Assembly (NCBI GenBank): GCA_029449235.1 | Contig: JANATG010000003.1 | Span: 496,001 to 560,000, forward strand | Source of the DNA: Linnemannia schmuckeri | Taxonomy: Eukaryota > Mortierellomycota > Mortierellomycetes > Mortierellales > Mortierellaceae | DNA: 64,000 nt | Reading direction: 5' to 3' | In this document: positions 12,622 through 25,100 of the stretch, piece after piece | Layout of the letters: the number at the start of each line of letters is the position of its first letter | Numbering within the stretch: the first letter of the stretch is position 1 | Position numbers and translations under genes: made by a program | Notes under the pieces: generated by a model | Told to the model about the DNA's origin: nothing | The model's database searches: none | What the model saw: only the letters and a program-made list of their open reading frames with translations

Positions 12622-15600
12622 TCATGAAGAAGAAGTGGCATGGCTCGGCCGAGGAGAAGTGGGTGTAGGGGTAGCAGATCGGGGCCCAAGAAGACTTTCT
12701 GAGTTGGCCTGAGAATCCTGCATCGCCATCAACCTTTCCACCTCTATTTTTTGCACAGACAAAAACAACAACAACAGTAAAAGAAAAACGGTTAAGTCAA
12801 ATTCAAATATGGCGGAGAGCAACAAGCAAACAAGCAATAAGAAAAACGCTAGATGGAAGCTTACTGGAGATGAGATGTTTGCCGTAGGTATACTTCTTCA
12901 AAGATGCCAAGTGGGGCTTGATCTTGGCAACGAGGACATCCCGCTGGTCGCCATCAACAACATCCAGCATCTTTTGCACAACATAGTTGGCAAATTGGTC
13001 CTTCATCATCAACACCAATGGTGAGGTTCCGTCAGGTTTGGTCGTGATCACTTCCTCAATCAGCTTTTGGCGGTCCAGCTTCGATCCATAGGCCACACAC
13101 TTTTCCACCACATTGCTCGCAAACTTGTGCTTGCTCAGTGGAAGGACCTGACCATAGATCTTCGAGACTACCAGCGATTTCTCGGAAGGCTGCCCACGCT
13201 CAAGGATATGCTGGATCACATAGTTGCCGTATTGATCTTGAACCAAGTTTGGAATATACTTGTGAAGCTCATCCATCAAAGGCTACAATTTGAACGTACG
13301 CAAACATAAAGAGCATCTTGTCAGCGTTCAGATCATTTCTCAGCCAAACGCTCCAATCGCCAACATAACAAAACAAACATGCTTGAACTTACGGTTTTGG
13401 TATCGGCACAATGCTCAAACATGCGTTGAATCACTCGGCAACCATAAGGATGGGTCGCAAGAGAATACACCTGTCCCGTAAAGGCTCCGATAATAAACTG
13501 AATATGCTCCGCAGGAACACACTCGATCGCCTTTTGGATAACATGGTTTCCGTTCTGATCCTTGACACACTTCAACACATTGCCGTCCAACTCCTTGACA
13601 AGAATCGCCTGTTGGTCACTCAGAACGTGTTCCAGACCCTTCTGCACAACACGGCAGCCATACATCTGCAAGGCCAGCGACAGAACATGGCCTTCCATTT
13701 GCTTGGCCAGTGCAGTTTTTTGGTCCTGTTGGCCGTGCTCGAAAAACTTTTGAATCACATAGTTGCCGAAGACGTCCGTCATCAACTGCAGAGCATGAGG
13801 CATAATCTCCTCAAAGACCATCTGCTTCTCTTCGTTAGTCGCCGTCTCGAGCTTTTGCTGGATGAACCGAGAGCCATGCTGGTCGCTGCTGAACTCGACC
13901 ACACTTCCCGCAATATCCTATTATCACATTTTGTTTTTTTTAAAGGTTTAGCACAAGAGTGACACGTGCAGGAAGATCACATTCAGCTGACCAAAAGAAT
14001 CGGAGGGTGTTACCTTGAGCTCGTATTTCTTGTTGCTCTTATTGTTTCTAAAGTCCTCCAACAATGCACTGCGCTGACCATGGCCAACCTCTGAAGCGTG
14101 GACCTCGAAATCGGTTTCATCGCCCTTATGAGTGTGTCGATGAGCGCTGTGAGGGGGGCTGGCATTGGCGCTTGACCAAGAAGATGCCTGGTCGGGCTCG
14201 GAGTGCTTGGAAGAGTCCTGGCCTCCCTTGTTGTAACGTCCGCCATGAGACGACTTTGATCGTCCCTGTTGCTTTGATCCGTGACTCTGCTTCGACGAGT
14301 ACTGAGGCTGCATCTGCTGCTGGGATCCTGAAATGGACTGTGGGTGTTGCAACTGCTGCTGTTGTTGTTGCTGTTGCTGCTGCTGTAAGAGCAACAACTG
14401 CTGGTGCTGGAGCAAAGTTTGTTGGGATTGAAGACGATGCTTTTGCTCAGCAGCCGCATTGGCAGGAGCCAGACGGGGGTCCAGTTGAGCGAGATTAGGA
14501 GAATTCATGGTAGATCCTCGTGCACTACCTCCAGCATTAAAGTCGGAAGCGAACGAGCCAGGGGTCATAGAAGTAGGGGAATAGATGCCACCTTGCTGCT
14601 GCTGTTGCTGCATCTGGAGAAGAGCCGCCTTTCGGTACTCTGGTGACAGTCCAATAGCAGAGTTCATACGACGAGGGTCGTAAGCCAAGTCATTGGCTCT
14701 GAATCCTAAGGATGCCTCGTCGTGTCCCTCAAACATCGATTGAAAATCTATCAATACAGGGGTAATGTACGTTAATATTTGTAATTGAACTCATAAACTA
14801 AAACCACATCTAGCTGCAAGGTTTCATTACCTGGCTGGACTGGCGCAAAATGGTCTTTTTGCGCAAGGTATCCAGAAGTTGTCATGAGGTTATAGTCGTA
14901 TCCATACTGAGGGTTAATCAAACGAGGGTCTTTGAGCATGGTATTACTGTCAAAGTAAGGTGAGTAGGCGGTGACGGGGGTGTGAGACCCATGGGGGGGT
15001 TGCTTCTGTTGAAGCTGCTGGAGTCTCTGTTGTTGCAACTGCTGTAACTTCATCTGCTGTTGGTTCAGCTCGTATTGTTGACGTCTGATGTTTGCCTGCT
15101 GGATGGCCAAGTCATCATCCTAAAGAAACAGAGAAGTGAAGACCGTAAGTTTCAATATGTCACAAGATTACATGCAAATTACAAAAAAGATGAGAGACCA
15201 AACAAGCAAACTTACAGCATCAGTGAAAAGGAGGTTCTGCATGCCAAACTCCAGATCAGAAGTGGACCGATCGCCCCGTTGATCGCTTGAAAGGCCGGGT
15301 GGGGCATTTCTCGAAAAGTTACGGCTGTGAATGGGGGGAGTTGAGGATGACCGAGTAGGGGGTGCAAACTTGGTGTGGAACAGTGGAGATCGACCACTGC
15401 CCAACGAAAGTATCCGTTCCTCATCACCGCCATCCAATGCGGCATTCAAGACAGACTTGAGTTGGGAAGATCTATCGTCGAGATCGTCAGAGCCAAGTCC
15501 TACTCCACGCATTTGTTCCTCCAAATCGGGCGAATCCTGTCCTTCGTGAGGCAGTGTCGTGGTCTGTGATAAAGGAGATCTGAGCAATTGGCTTGTAGAA

Positions 15601-17016
15601 TGTCCTGTGCTCAGATACTGTGGTTGCGGTGTAGACAGATGGCTGTGATGCTGAATATTGAGAAGTGGGGAGGGCGATCTGGGAAATTCGTTTGCAGGTG
15701 ACGATACCGTAGGGGCCCAAATGTGGCTCATATGATCGGTAGTGTGTGCTCCAAAGAGAGGCGAGCTGGGCATCGAAGCAACACTGCGCGGCGGCTCAAG
15801 CCCATAGCGCGTCAACAAGGGTGAATGGGTCTCGCTCCGTGGGATCTCTGACGATTTGATGTCTTGTCTCCATAACGAGGCGGGACCGGCATCCCTAGGA
15901 TGTAATGAAGACGAAGTAGCCCTTGTATTCTCGTCGTTGAGATCTATTGGATTGAAAGTTAAAAGAAAGATGTTGGATGTTTATAAATGCAATAAACAAA
16001 AACACGAGTTAAAAGGTGGAGTCTGCATGCATCTGAGCCCTGTCTCATTTAGGTATACAGATAGGCAACATTCAATAGTCTCTTTGAGAAAATGAAAGAG
16101 AAAACTAAAAAAATCCTCTATACCTTGACCCCCGAGTCGGGTGCTAGACTCTGTGACATCTTTAGATTCCTCTGATTCGCCCCCCAACCCTCCTCCTCCA
16201 CCTCCTGCTGAGGACCACATCTGCCAGGACAATCCAGGGGAGTACATGCCTGAGGGGGCGAGACAGGGTTCTTGACGGGAAGGTGACATATAGAAGCTGT
16301 TGTAATCGATCTCTGAATGAAGGTCGTTGGAAGACTGCGAATCGAATCCTGGTCCCAGGCCAAAGCGCGATTGAGCCTGGTTGGTTGGTGGTGCAGAGCT
16401 GGAGCGAGAGATGTCAAAGCCGCTGCTGTTGCCGGGAATGCCGCTGCCATTATCGTTGAGCTTTCCACGCAAAAGCGTTGCAAGTTGCTATTGAGGTGTA
16501 GAATAAACTGTGCTTTAGTGTCGATCTCTTGTTTGCTATGTCTTTGCAAAGACGTGGTAGTAATGAGTTGACTCTTGAATCGATCTCTCTGCTACTTCGT
16601 CTTTGTAAAGCCGTGTTTAGTAGTATATCGACGATCTTTTATATACTTTGTCTTTGAAAACGACGAGCAAAAAGTACTGGATAAACTAACTGCTCTTGTA
16701 TCAATCTCTTGTCGTAAAGGCGAAGCAGACAAGAGTGGGCCAGACCAGTTACGCCGAACCCGGGAGAGATATGAATAGGATCAACAGCGAAACATGTAAA
16801 AAAAAAAAATGCATAACGCAACCAACTAAATAACAAAAAACAAGGTCTTACTTGGCCTTGTTGACGCTGGTTCATAGTCGAGGGTTGATGAAGATCACCA
16901 CTACTGAGGAAAAGGTCGTGCTGTGAGCCTGAGAAGTTGTTGCTGATGCCTGCGCCCGAGTGGGAGGCGTTGCGATGACTCTGGGGGAAATGGTCATCCA
17001 TCTGTACGCGGGGCAT
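12622..17016 (-). CDS. Pumilio/PUF RNA-binding protein, eight repeats
   Basis: Eight exons on the minus strand: 17016-16852, 16487-16124, 15943-15216, 15119-14831, 14747-14014, 13917-13393, 13282-12865, 12743-12622; 1,114 residues, all junction phases consistent. The first ~690 residues are low complexity, with Gln runs near 14360-14420 and 15000-15090. The C-terminal half is a PUF domain. Repeat codes, in order, are SR-Q, NY-Q, CR-Q, NH-Q, CR-Q, NY-Q, SN-E and NY-Q, the same as animal Pumilio. By the established PUF code this predicts binding to 5'-UGUANAUA in mRNA 3' UTRs, so the role is post-transcriptional repression or decay. The start is the first ATG of the open exon. A further upstream exon cannot be excluded, but the preceding 400 bp look like CT-rich UTR. 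The gene converges with the phosphatase gene (307 bp apart). Confidence 0.94.
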
Positions 17017-18536
17017 CACTGAGGACGAAAAGATGAGAGGAAGAGGGCTCTCGTTGTTGTTGGCAGGGGAAAGGGAGGTGTTATTAGCACCTGGCTTGCC
17101 AGAGGAGGGTCTGTGAGCGGCCGTTTGGAAGGGAAGGGAAGGGAAAAGAGAAGAGAAGAGATGCGAACGCGTGGGAAGAAGGTAGTGATTTGCAAGGATG
17201 GCGGGAGCAGTTGACAGCCCGTCGAAGGAAGAGAGATGGTTTTAAGGAAGGAGAAAAAAGGAAGGGATGAATAACGAGAGAGGGAGAGAGAGAGGGAGAG
17301 GAGTGAAAGGTGATGAGCGTGAGGAAAAGACTGACAGAGAAGACATGGGAACGAGAGAAGAGAAAAGAAAGTGGAGAGAGAGAGAGTGGATGGGAGTGCA
17401 GCACATGCGATCGTTGATCCTTCCTTAGTCACCCAACACACACAGACACAGCGCGACCTCTTGCACTCCTTCTCACAAGGAGACTATTATCTTTGGCACA
17501 ACAAAAAAAAAAGATCCATGTGGCACACACCTTTTCTCCCTCTTCATCCTCTTCTCTCACCTCTTGTTTTCCTTCTCTTTTATCGCGCGCATTGACTTTT
17601 GTCATTATGGTCGCACACATTCATCATATCCTATACCAGGAGTAGGATGCAAATGCTAGCTTATCGCGAAAAAGAAAGTAAAAAAAAGGTGGGTGCTCGT
17701 CCCTTATAAATATTCTCAGCCAGGGCGCAATGGCTGTTACAACTATGTCTAGGAGACGAGAGGAAGTTGAGTAGCGAGAGAAAGAGAAGAGAAGAAGGAG
17801 AGAGCCCAGCCTCGGTGGAACGAACAATCATTCTTCTTCCCTTCACTCGTTTCCCAAAAGGAGCAGCATCCGAAACTTGAATTCTCTGTGGCCCCCTCCC
17901 CCCCCCCCCCCCCTCCGAGCACCTTATTGTTTCTGGTTTGGCTGGATGCTCAGTTGACTTTGAATTTTTTTGTATTTTTTCAGTGTGTGTGGCCAATGTC
18001 TCGGACATGGATCTGGATTGGGACATCGTTCTGTCTTTCTCACCCTGCCCACTCGCTTCTCCGCCTTGTCCACTCGCCCAACTATCGATCGGATGTTGTT
18101 GTCTTCTTCTTTTTCATACGCCTGTGTACTACAAACAGCACAGTCAGTCAGCCACTCTCTCACAAGAGTGGGCTTTAATTGACATTTGTCCGTGAGTTCT
18201 TCATATCTATCGATAACTCCTGTCTCCAATTGCCTCCGCCTCAGGCCACTTGGCCCATGTTTCAGGTTCAGTCAATCCTCTCAATGGACATCCATGTGTT
18301 GTTGTTGTTGTTGCCATCGTAAAATAAAGAAGTGGCCTGATCTGTCAATGCTGTTCATGAACAGTTGCTAGCAACGACGCATATAAATGGCCAGCGTTAC
18401 CGCCTTCTTCCTCACCAAAAGAAAACAAAAAAAACCTAAGGATACCCTTTCATTCAATCATCTTACTGCACTCCACTTTGCATTCCCCACTCCTTTTCTT
18501 ATCTTCCTTTAAACAACCACTCTGCACACCACAACC
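17017..18536. other. Divergent intergenic region between the PUF gene and ERG1
   Basis: Purine-rich next to the PUF start (its CT-rich leader on the minus strand), then mixed sequence with a C run (about 17898-17912) and GTTGTT repeats near 18300. No reading frame here has recognisable protein features. It should contain both promoters. Confidence 0.6.
18382..18388 (+). promoter_or_regulatory. Candidate TATA box of ERG1
   Basis: TATAAAT lies 149 bp before the ERG1 ATG and is followed by a CT/AC-rich leader with no upstream ATG-initiated frame of note. Assigned by position and consensus only. Confidence 0.45.
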
Positions 18537-20514
18537 ATGCCCGGAAACATTCCCGCGTTCTCAATTGCTACAAACCCGATCCCCAAGGATGGCTCCGACT
18601 ATGACATGATCGTCGTTGGTGGAGGTGTTCTCGGATCTGCATTCGCTGCTACCTTTGGCAAGCAGGGCAAGCGTGTCCTGATGCTCGGTAAGACTAGATT
18701 CTGAGTCACTCTATCGTGAGCGTGTCGTATCTTGCAACAGTCATGCTGATACTTTTTGATCTCTTTTCCGTATCAATCATGTAGAACGCGACCTCAGCGA
18801 GCCAGACCGTATTGTTGGAGAGCTACTCCAGCCCAGCGGTTATAACGCACTCAAGGAGCTCGGTCTTGCTGGTAAAGACCTTCTTTCACTTTTGGAGCAC
18901 ATTCTTTAGACAGTTAACCAAAGTATTAACCTTCCTGTCCTTCGTAATGTAGACTGCCTGGAAGGCATTGATGCTGTCCCAACCTACGGCTACGCCGTGA
19001 TGCGTGGCTCCGAACAAGTTTTAATCCCTTACGCTAGCGACAAGGATACCCAGAAGCCCGTCCAAGGTCGCTCTTTCCACCATGGACGATTCATCCAAAA
19101 ACTCCGAGCTGCTGCATCGCGGACCCCAAAGTAAGTATTTTCTTAACAGGAGTTGAAAGGAGCCTTTGAGGGAACAAATGTGCACAGGTGACAGAATAGG
19201 CGCTGACTTCATCCCTTTTTTCTTCGCGGTTATTAGTGTAACAGTCGTTGAGGCAACGGTCAACAAGGTTCTCTACAACGATGATGGTGTCCGTGCAACG
19301 GGTGTTGCTTGCACATTGAAGGGCGCTAACGACAAGAAGCCACTTTCTGATGAAGATGCTGCATTGGAGCAACATCCCTCATTATCGTCAGAAACAACTC
19401 CTCAATCTACTACCGTCTACCGTTCACCCATCGTTGTCATCGCTGATGGCTGCTTCTCAAAGTTCCGCAAGCAATTCCTTGGTAAAAGCGTTAGCATCTC
19501 TTCTCACTTTGTCGGGTAAGATATATATGTCTTTTAAACAATTGTTGCTATATTTTGCGACGTGAATAGTATAGCTAACCTTCAGCATATCATTGACGCT
19601 CCAATAGAATTGTGCTCAAGGATTACATCCCTCCAGTCAAAGAACACGGACACGTCATCCTTGCCACCCCCTCGCCCATCCTCATGTACCAGATTTCACC
19701 TACCGAAACTCGTATGCTGATCGACGTTCCCGGCAAGCTTCCCTCAGTCTCCTCGGGTGCCTTGCGCTCATACCTCGAGAACACAGTCCAACCACAACTT
19801 CCCAAGGCAGCCCAGACACCTTTCTTGAAGGCCCTCGAGACCCAAAGACTTCGCACAATGCCCAATAGCTTTTTGCCTCCCTCAACCACCTCTGAACTAG
19901 GAGTGATTGTGCTAGGAGATGCTATGAACATGAGACATCCCTTGACGGGTGGTGGTATGACGGTGGCATTGAATGATGTGTTGTATTTGAGAGATTTCTT
20001 GCAAGGCAACGTGTTGACTGACCAGGAGGTGACGATGGTCCAAATGGAGTTGTTCTTCTGGAAGAGAAAGGAGCTCACTGCTGTCATCAACATCCTCGCC
20101 CAAGCACTCTACGCCCTCTTCTCCGGCTCAAGTAAGCAGCTACTTGCGTAATTTACATTTTTAATTTTGAGTTGACATAATTCAAACCTCTATTGCTGAC
20201 AGCCTTCCTCCTCCCTCACTTCAAACAATCCCATAGACGACAATTTGGTGGTACTTCGTAACGGTTGCTTCAGCTACTTCCAGCAGGGCGGCGAATGCAC
20301 CCAAGGCCCCGTTGACCTCCTCTCTGGCATGAACCGCAGCCGAAAAACACTCGCATATCACTTTTACCGCGTCGCCTTCCACTCGATGTGGCTGATGTTC
20401 CACAATGCTTCTTCGTTTGCAGAGTTCCCTTTGCTCTTCGTGAAGGCACTATGCATCTTCTGGACAGCATGTGTGGTCTTCTTGCCTCTTGTCTGGTCTG
20501 AGTGCTGGGCATAA
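18537..20514 (+). CDS. ERG1: Squalene epoxidase (squalene monooxygenase)
   Basis: Six exons: 18537-18687, 18785-18871, 18953-19130, 19237-19515, 19608-20131, 20237-20514; 498 residues, a normal fungal length. Seen: the FAD-binding GGGVLGSAFAATFGKQGK, the family-specific PDRIVGELLQPSGY, the middle ADGCFSKFRKQF and the second FAD motif GDAMNMRHPLTGGGM, then hydrophobic C-terminal segments for ER membrane association. It oxidises squalene to 2,3-oxidosqualene with O2 and NADPH, the first oxygen-dependent step of sterol synthesis and the terbinafine target. A transposon (20566-25563) is inserted 51 bp after the stop codon, within the likely 3' UTR or terminator. Confidence 0.97.
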
Positions 20515-20557
20515 GATACCATTTTTTAAATATTGACTACGAAATAAAACTGTTAAT

Positions 20558-20592
20558 AAAAGGCCGGCTGGAGGACATTGGGCGCCATAATT
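20558..20592 (+). repeat. Left terminus of the XPG-Fanzor element: 8-bp TSD plus 27-bp TIR
   Basis: TSD AAAAGGCC at 20558-20565, then the TIR from 20566 (GGCTGGAGGACATTGGGCGC...). It matches the reverse complement of the right end without gaps; mismatches are at TIR positions 3-6 and 13. Confidence 0.88.
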
Positions 20593-20684
20593 ACGTCACC
20601 GAAGTAACTCATTATAGTATCCACTGCGCTCCTACCCGCACTAATGTGTGTGGGCGAACCAACACACGAATATCGAAAACTAGA
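20566..20684 (-). ncRNA. Possible guide-RNA (omega-RNA) region 3' of the Fanzor stop codon
   Basis: Only 119 bp lie between the Fanzor stop codon and the element end. In known Fanzor and TnpB systems the guide RNA covers the 3' end of the gene and the element terminus, with the guide read from flanking DNA. By analogy the guide here would begin in host sequence beyond 20566. Nothing in the sequence proves transcription. Inference from family behaviour only. Confidence 0.25.
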
Positions 20685-21641
20685 CTACTTCCGCGCACTC
20701 TTTCCACCGCCCGCCGGGCTGGAACTGGAGGCAATGGCAGACCTCGTTGGTCGGCCTTGGGTTTCATCTGTGGTACTTGAGGTAGAAGCAGGTCGTTTTC
20801 GACTCGTTGTGCTCCCTCTACTGCCGCTTCCAGGGGTTGTGTTTGAGAGTGTGCTCGATCCCGCGCCGGCACTAGCCATCCATGGAAGAGATCCGTCCGG
20901 AGCTACAGGCTGGAGATACTCTGGACGCTGGTGCTTCTCAAGATATCCTCGCACAAGGTTGGTCATGTTCTCCGCCGCCATAACATCACGGTGGTGATAT
21001 ACATGGCACGTTGGGCAAAAGAAACGGCGGAGAGTGACCTGGGCGACGAAGAGCCCACAATGAGGACATTTCTTGCTCGTGTAGTATTCATTGAGTCCAA
21101 CGACCAGGTAACCCAACGACCGCGCCTAATTTGAAGGAACAGGCAATCATATTAATTATTTTTGTTTGTTTCGCGGACAACAAGTATTTGCAGGTATCAA
21201 TCCTTAATGATTTTCCTGAATCAGTAGTTACCTTCTGCACAAAATAAGATAGGAAAGTGGAGTCGAGAGAGGAGATTCCACTCTTGATCGAGAATTTGCC
21301 CAGTCCTACTCCAATCAAGACAGGGTCTGCTGGATCATGTCGACGCCCAATACTTCCCCAACGATACCAAGGAGGCGGTCGGCAAGCAATTGATACTCAT
21401 ACTGACGGGCACGCTCCATGTCCCACTTGTGGCGTTTGTACAGCTGATCTCGGCCCGCATAGAACTCCAATAGTCTCTCCTCGACTCGCCTCAGCTCTGC
21501 AGTGTAGTTAATCACACTCGCCTTCTCGCCCTTCAAAGGTGGAAGTCCAGTCTCAATTTCTGCTATCGTTCGCTGCTCCCCACCCCCATCCAGCAAAGTC
21601 TGCTTCTCGCCCTCCAGCCACCGATGGAAGCGGAATGTTGG

Positions 21642-21912
21642 TGTAATAGCAGCAGAGCGAGGGAATGTGAACACGGAAATGGAACGAGACAAGAACAAGG
21701 GAAAGGATAAGAGAGTACTAGGGACAAGGAGGAAAGGCAAGAAACGGATAGTGTTTATTATACAGAGAGGTAGGGTATTTATACTAGTGTACAAGGGCAC
21801 AGTGATGGAGGCGTAGGAATGGTGGCAACGCATGATGATGATGGCAACACAGGGGGTGGTGGCAACACAGGGAGTGGTGGCAACACAGGAGACAGTCTAT
21901 GATACTGTCACA
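21642..21912. mobile_element. Solo LTR (271 bp) inserted in the Fanzor gene
   Basis: Begins TGTAATAG and ends TGTCACA (TG...CA termini) and is flanked on both sides by GTTGG (21637-21641, 21913-21917), a 5-bp target duplication typical of LTR retrotransposons. Deleting the insert with one duplication rejoins the interrupted Fanzor frame exactly (...YQP|TFRF...). It contains a TATA-like region near 21750-21785 and an 18-bp tandem repeat with core GGCAACACAGG (about 21842-21893). No internal retrotransposon sequence is present, so it formed by LTR-LTR recombination. Confidence 0.88.
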
Positions 21913-22060
21913 GTTGGTTGATACACCGCCTTTTGTTTCACCGCCAGGTTGTGAAACACTGTCCTTGTCGACACCAGAGGCGAGGTTGTTGTCTGTTGAT
22001 CTGAGGTTGAAGGCGAGATGGGAATAGGAAGAGAGACTGAAGATGTCGACGGTGCTGTCG

Positions 22061-22120
22061 ATTCCACAGAGGTAGCAACGATTCCACAGAGGTAGCAACG
22101 ATTCCACAGAGGTAGCAACG
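22061..22120 (-). repeat. Three perfect tandem copies of a 20-bp unit in the Fanzor pseudogene
   Basis: Unit ATTCCACAGAGGTAGCAACG repeats exactly at 22061, 22081 and 22101, with a partial fourth copy. With a single copy the reading frame downstream (toward NLAVKQKAVYQPT) stays open; the two extra copies add 40 nt and break it. Confidence 0.9.
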
Positions 22121-25100
22121 ATTCCTTCCATGCTTGAAGTTACTCTGTCGACCTCCTTGCCTTTTTCAGTCCTGAACGAGTCGTCCGGAATATCTGCAAA
22201 GGCGCCAACGACACACGCCTTCCCGCCGTCCAAAGTCAACGTCTTGATCTTCTCGGGTTGAACTCCTGGCCAATATTTAGCGACGTCGTCCTTGCTGGTA
22301 ATGACATTCCTGATCTCGAGTAAGACGTAATCGATTCCTCCGACAGTCGAAGTCAATCTTGAGGGCAGTCTGTCCTCTGCGATACGGCGATATCGAACAT
22401 CCTGAAGCTCTCGAAGCTTGAATGCTAGCAACTGTATCCTGAATCCGTCGGTCTTTAAGGAGCCTCGGAGGACATATTCCTTCGTGGCATAGGTAGTGAG
22501 GTCGAGCCATTCATTCTGGACATCCGCCAAGTGACTCCGGATTTGATCCAAGGACCACGGCTTGACTGCAGCTCGATAACCAGCTTGCTTCCGCTGTCGA
22601 CTTGTAAGACTTTGAGGGGCGACGTCGGCAACAAAGTTCTTGATGATAAAACCGGGCTCTTTTCCTGCTATCCATGTGTCAAGATCGTTCACTGAGGTGA
22701 TGATCGAGTTATCCAACTCGCCCAACCGCACCAATCTTTCCTTCAACGATGCACGCTTCCAGAAAAAAGCCGCAATCTCCCTCTCCGAGAACGATACGAA
22801 AGGTTGCTGTGAGGAGGTAAGGGGTACAATCCGACGGCTGTTTCCCGTGAGCTTGTTCAAATAAAGGAAGTTCTTGACTGCGGAAACATCTGATCGAATC
22901 TGAATGTCGGCATCTCCTCGTATGACGCCCTTGTCCTTCATTACCTTGAGCTATGCAAGAAAAGATAAGAAAAGAATATAATAAATTAAATAATGTTCGC
23001 GATATTTTTTCTTGTACAGTTAAAGCATAACAGCACATCTAAGTTAGCCAAAGATACTCCAACCCATACCTTATCGTGGAGATCATGGCTCCTATGCCCA
23101 TACATTCGTCTCAACTCGGCAGCCAGCTGACCAGATACAGATCGGACCAAATATGTCGGTGTGAATGGCGCGGCTTCCCGAAGTTCCTTGCACGCTCGAA
23201 CTGGATCATGTATCCCGTCCTTCACCAACCAGACAATAAGCTGAGTAGCAATACCGCCTGCCTTGGAGTTCTCCTTCGGGTGGTTTCCTGAATAGAGATA
23301 TATCAGGAAAGAGCTTAGGAAGCCGAACTCCCTGTCCTGCCTGTTCGCGACATCGAAGTTGTCGCTCTCCGTGTTGCCTCCGGCATCCTCCTCATCCTTA
23401 TCGAGATCCGTAGGCTTGACACGCTCGCAAATTGACGACAGTATCTCCCGCTCCGCCTCTGTGATAAAGTCCTTCCTGCACTGAAGTCGATACGATTCGG
23501 TCATCGTTTGGGGTGGCGTCATTGACTCTAACATAATCCTTCGCTCCTCCTCCATCTTGTCCATGCGATCCTTCAGCATTTCCACGAAATGGCCAATAAG
23601 ATACTGAGCCTCACGCTTCACGCCCGCAGCCAGCCGTGGGGCCTCCTGGAAACAATCGACTACCTCCTGCTGCTCCTCAGTAAGAGCGTCAGTACTGGCA
23701 ACTCCGTCCATCACCACACGTCTGACGTTCGCACGCACTGTACCAATCTCCAAAGAAGACGTTGGGTGGTGCCAGTTCATCGACCGCATGAGACCATTCT
23801 TGTCGAGATCTGCTAGCGATTTCTTCTGCAGTCCAGATGAGTCTCTGTCGCCCTTCGGTTTGGACTTTTTGATCGAAACACTGTTGATCTGCGCCGGCTC
23901 CCGGTAGAACTTGAGCTTGAACTACTTGGCCTTCGGGGATGGGCCATGAACAATCTGGCGCGTTCTCTCTTTGAACTGGAACCGACTTCGATGCCTCGGA
24001 ATTCGCGTCCGGGTCAATGGAGGATGCCCATCTGTATTCGGGTTAGATGCCAGCGAGGAGCTCTGTTGCGAAGGTCCGGGAATCAGAGCGGATTGTGGCG
24101 ATGGGGTAGTAGTGTTGGCCTTGGAGACAATCTTGGGTGTCTCGACTGTTCTGTACCGGTTGTAAGTCTTTGGTGATGGTAACCGCACAACGTCGTCCTT
24201 GGTTCTATTTAAAAACCAATCATATTGAAATGTTGAGAAATGCACCTCGCAAATTATTCTCCACAAAGTACAGAGCTCTTCAATAATACATGGTATAATT
24301 ACCTCTCCTTGGCTGCTGCTACTCGGATATCTTTCAAAGACTCATGCTTGATACAAAGTTCCTTGAATCTGTCCTGTAATACACGAAAGAGCTGCTGGGT
24401 TTGCGACTCTTGGACCAATGGCTCGACACATTCTTGTTGTAAAAGAACGAACACCCGGATAGAGTTCTGGAAAGTCTCCTCCTCAGTGTTCTTCACCACG
24501 ACTTGACCGTGGGCGAGATAAGCAGCTACTATCTCTTGGGCGTCTATTTCAAAAGAAAAGGTAATCAAAGTTAGCTTTCAATTTGTACAATAGTATTTTT
24601 GCAGAGAATGCCAGCCCAATCTCCTTGATGATGCTGAAGTTAATGGCTAGTCCCAGCGAGTAGATATTCCTTTGATAGTCATTCCTCGAAACTACAGCGA
24701 GAGCCGTCAGCTGGGTCCGAGAGATGCCCAGAGTTGCAAGGATATCAGGGATCTTGTATACGAGGATAAGATGTTGGACACTGGATGCCAGAGGATTACA
24801 ACCGATCGATACGCCAGCATATCGCTGTCCTTGGAAATAATGATGTCATTAAGCTGAGCGTCCCGGGCTATGGCAACATCGGCTTCGGTGGTGCAAATGA
24901 CGACCGTCCATCCGCGATTCTCCATGTACTTTGCAAACTCCAAGCGACTCGTCAGCGACCAGTAAAACGAGGATGCAAATCCAGCCTTGATATCGGTAAA
25001 GTGCCGCTTCCGGATTCTCATGCCATTATTTAGCCTTTCTTCGAAGGCGTCGATGCTCTTCTCCGTCCGGTCCAGGGCCTTGTGCCGTGTTTCTTCTCGT

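Noticed and set aside
17016..17441. Open minus-strand frame running into the PUF start that could extend the protein N-terminally
   Set aside because: The translation is almost only Ser/Leu/Phe/Pro from CT-rich DNA, starts with a non-ATG codon and ends at a stop overlapping the real ATG. It looks like 5' UTR.
21642..21912. The Fanzor interruption as an intron
   Set aside because: There is no GT...AG pair at its borders on the minus strand. TG...CA ends and a 5-bp duplication show an LTR instead.
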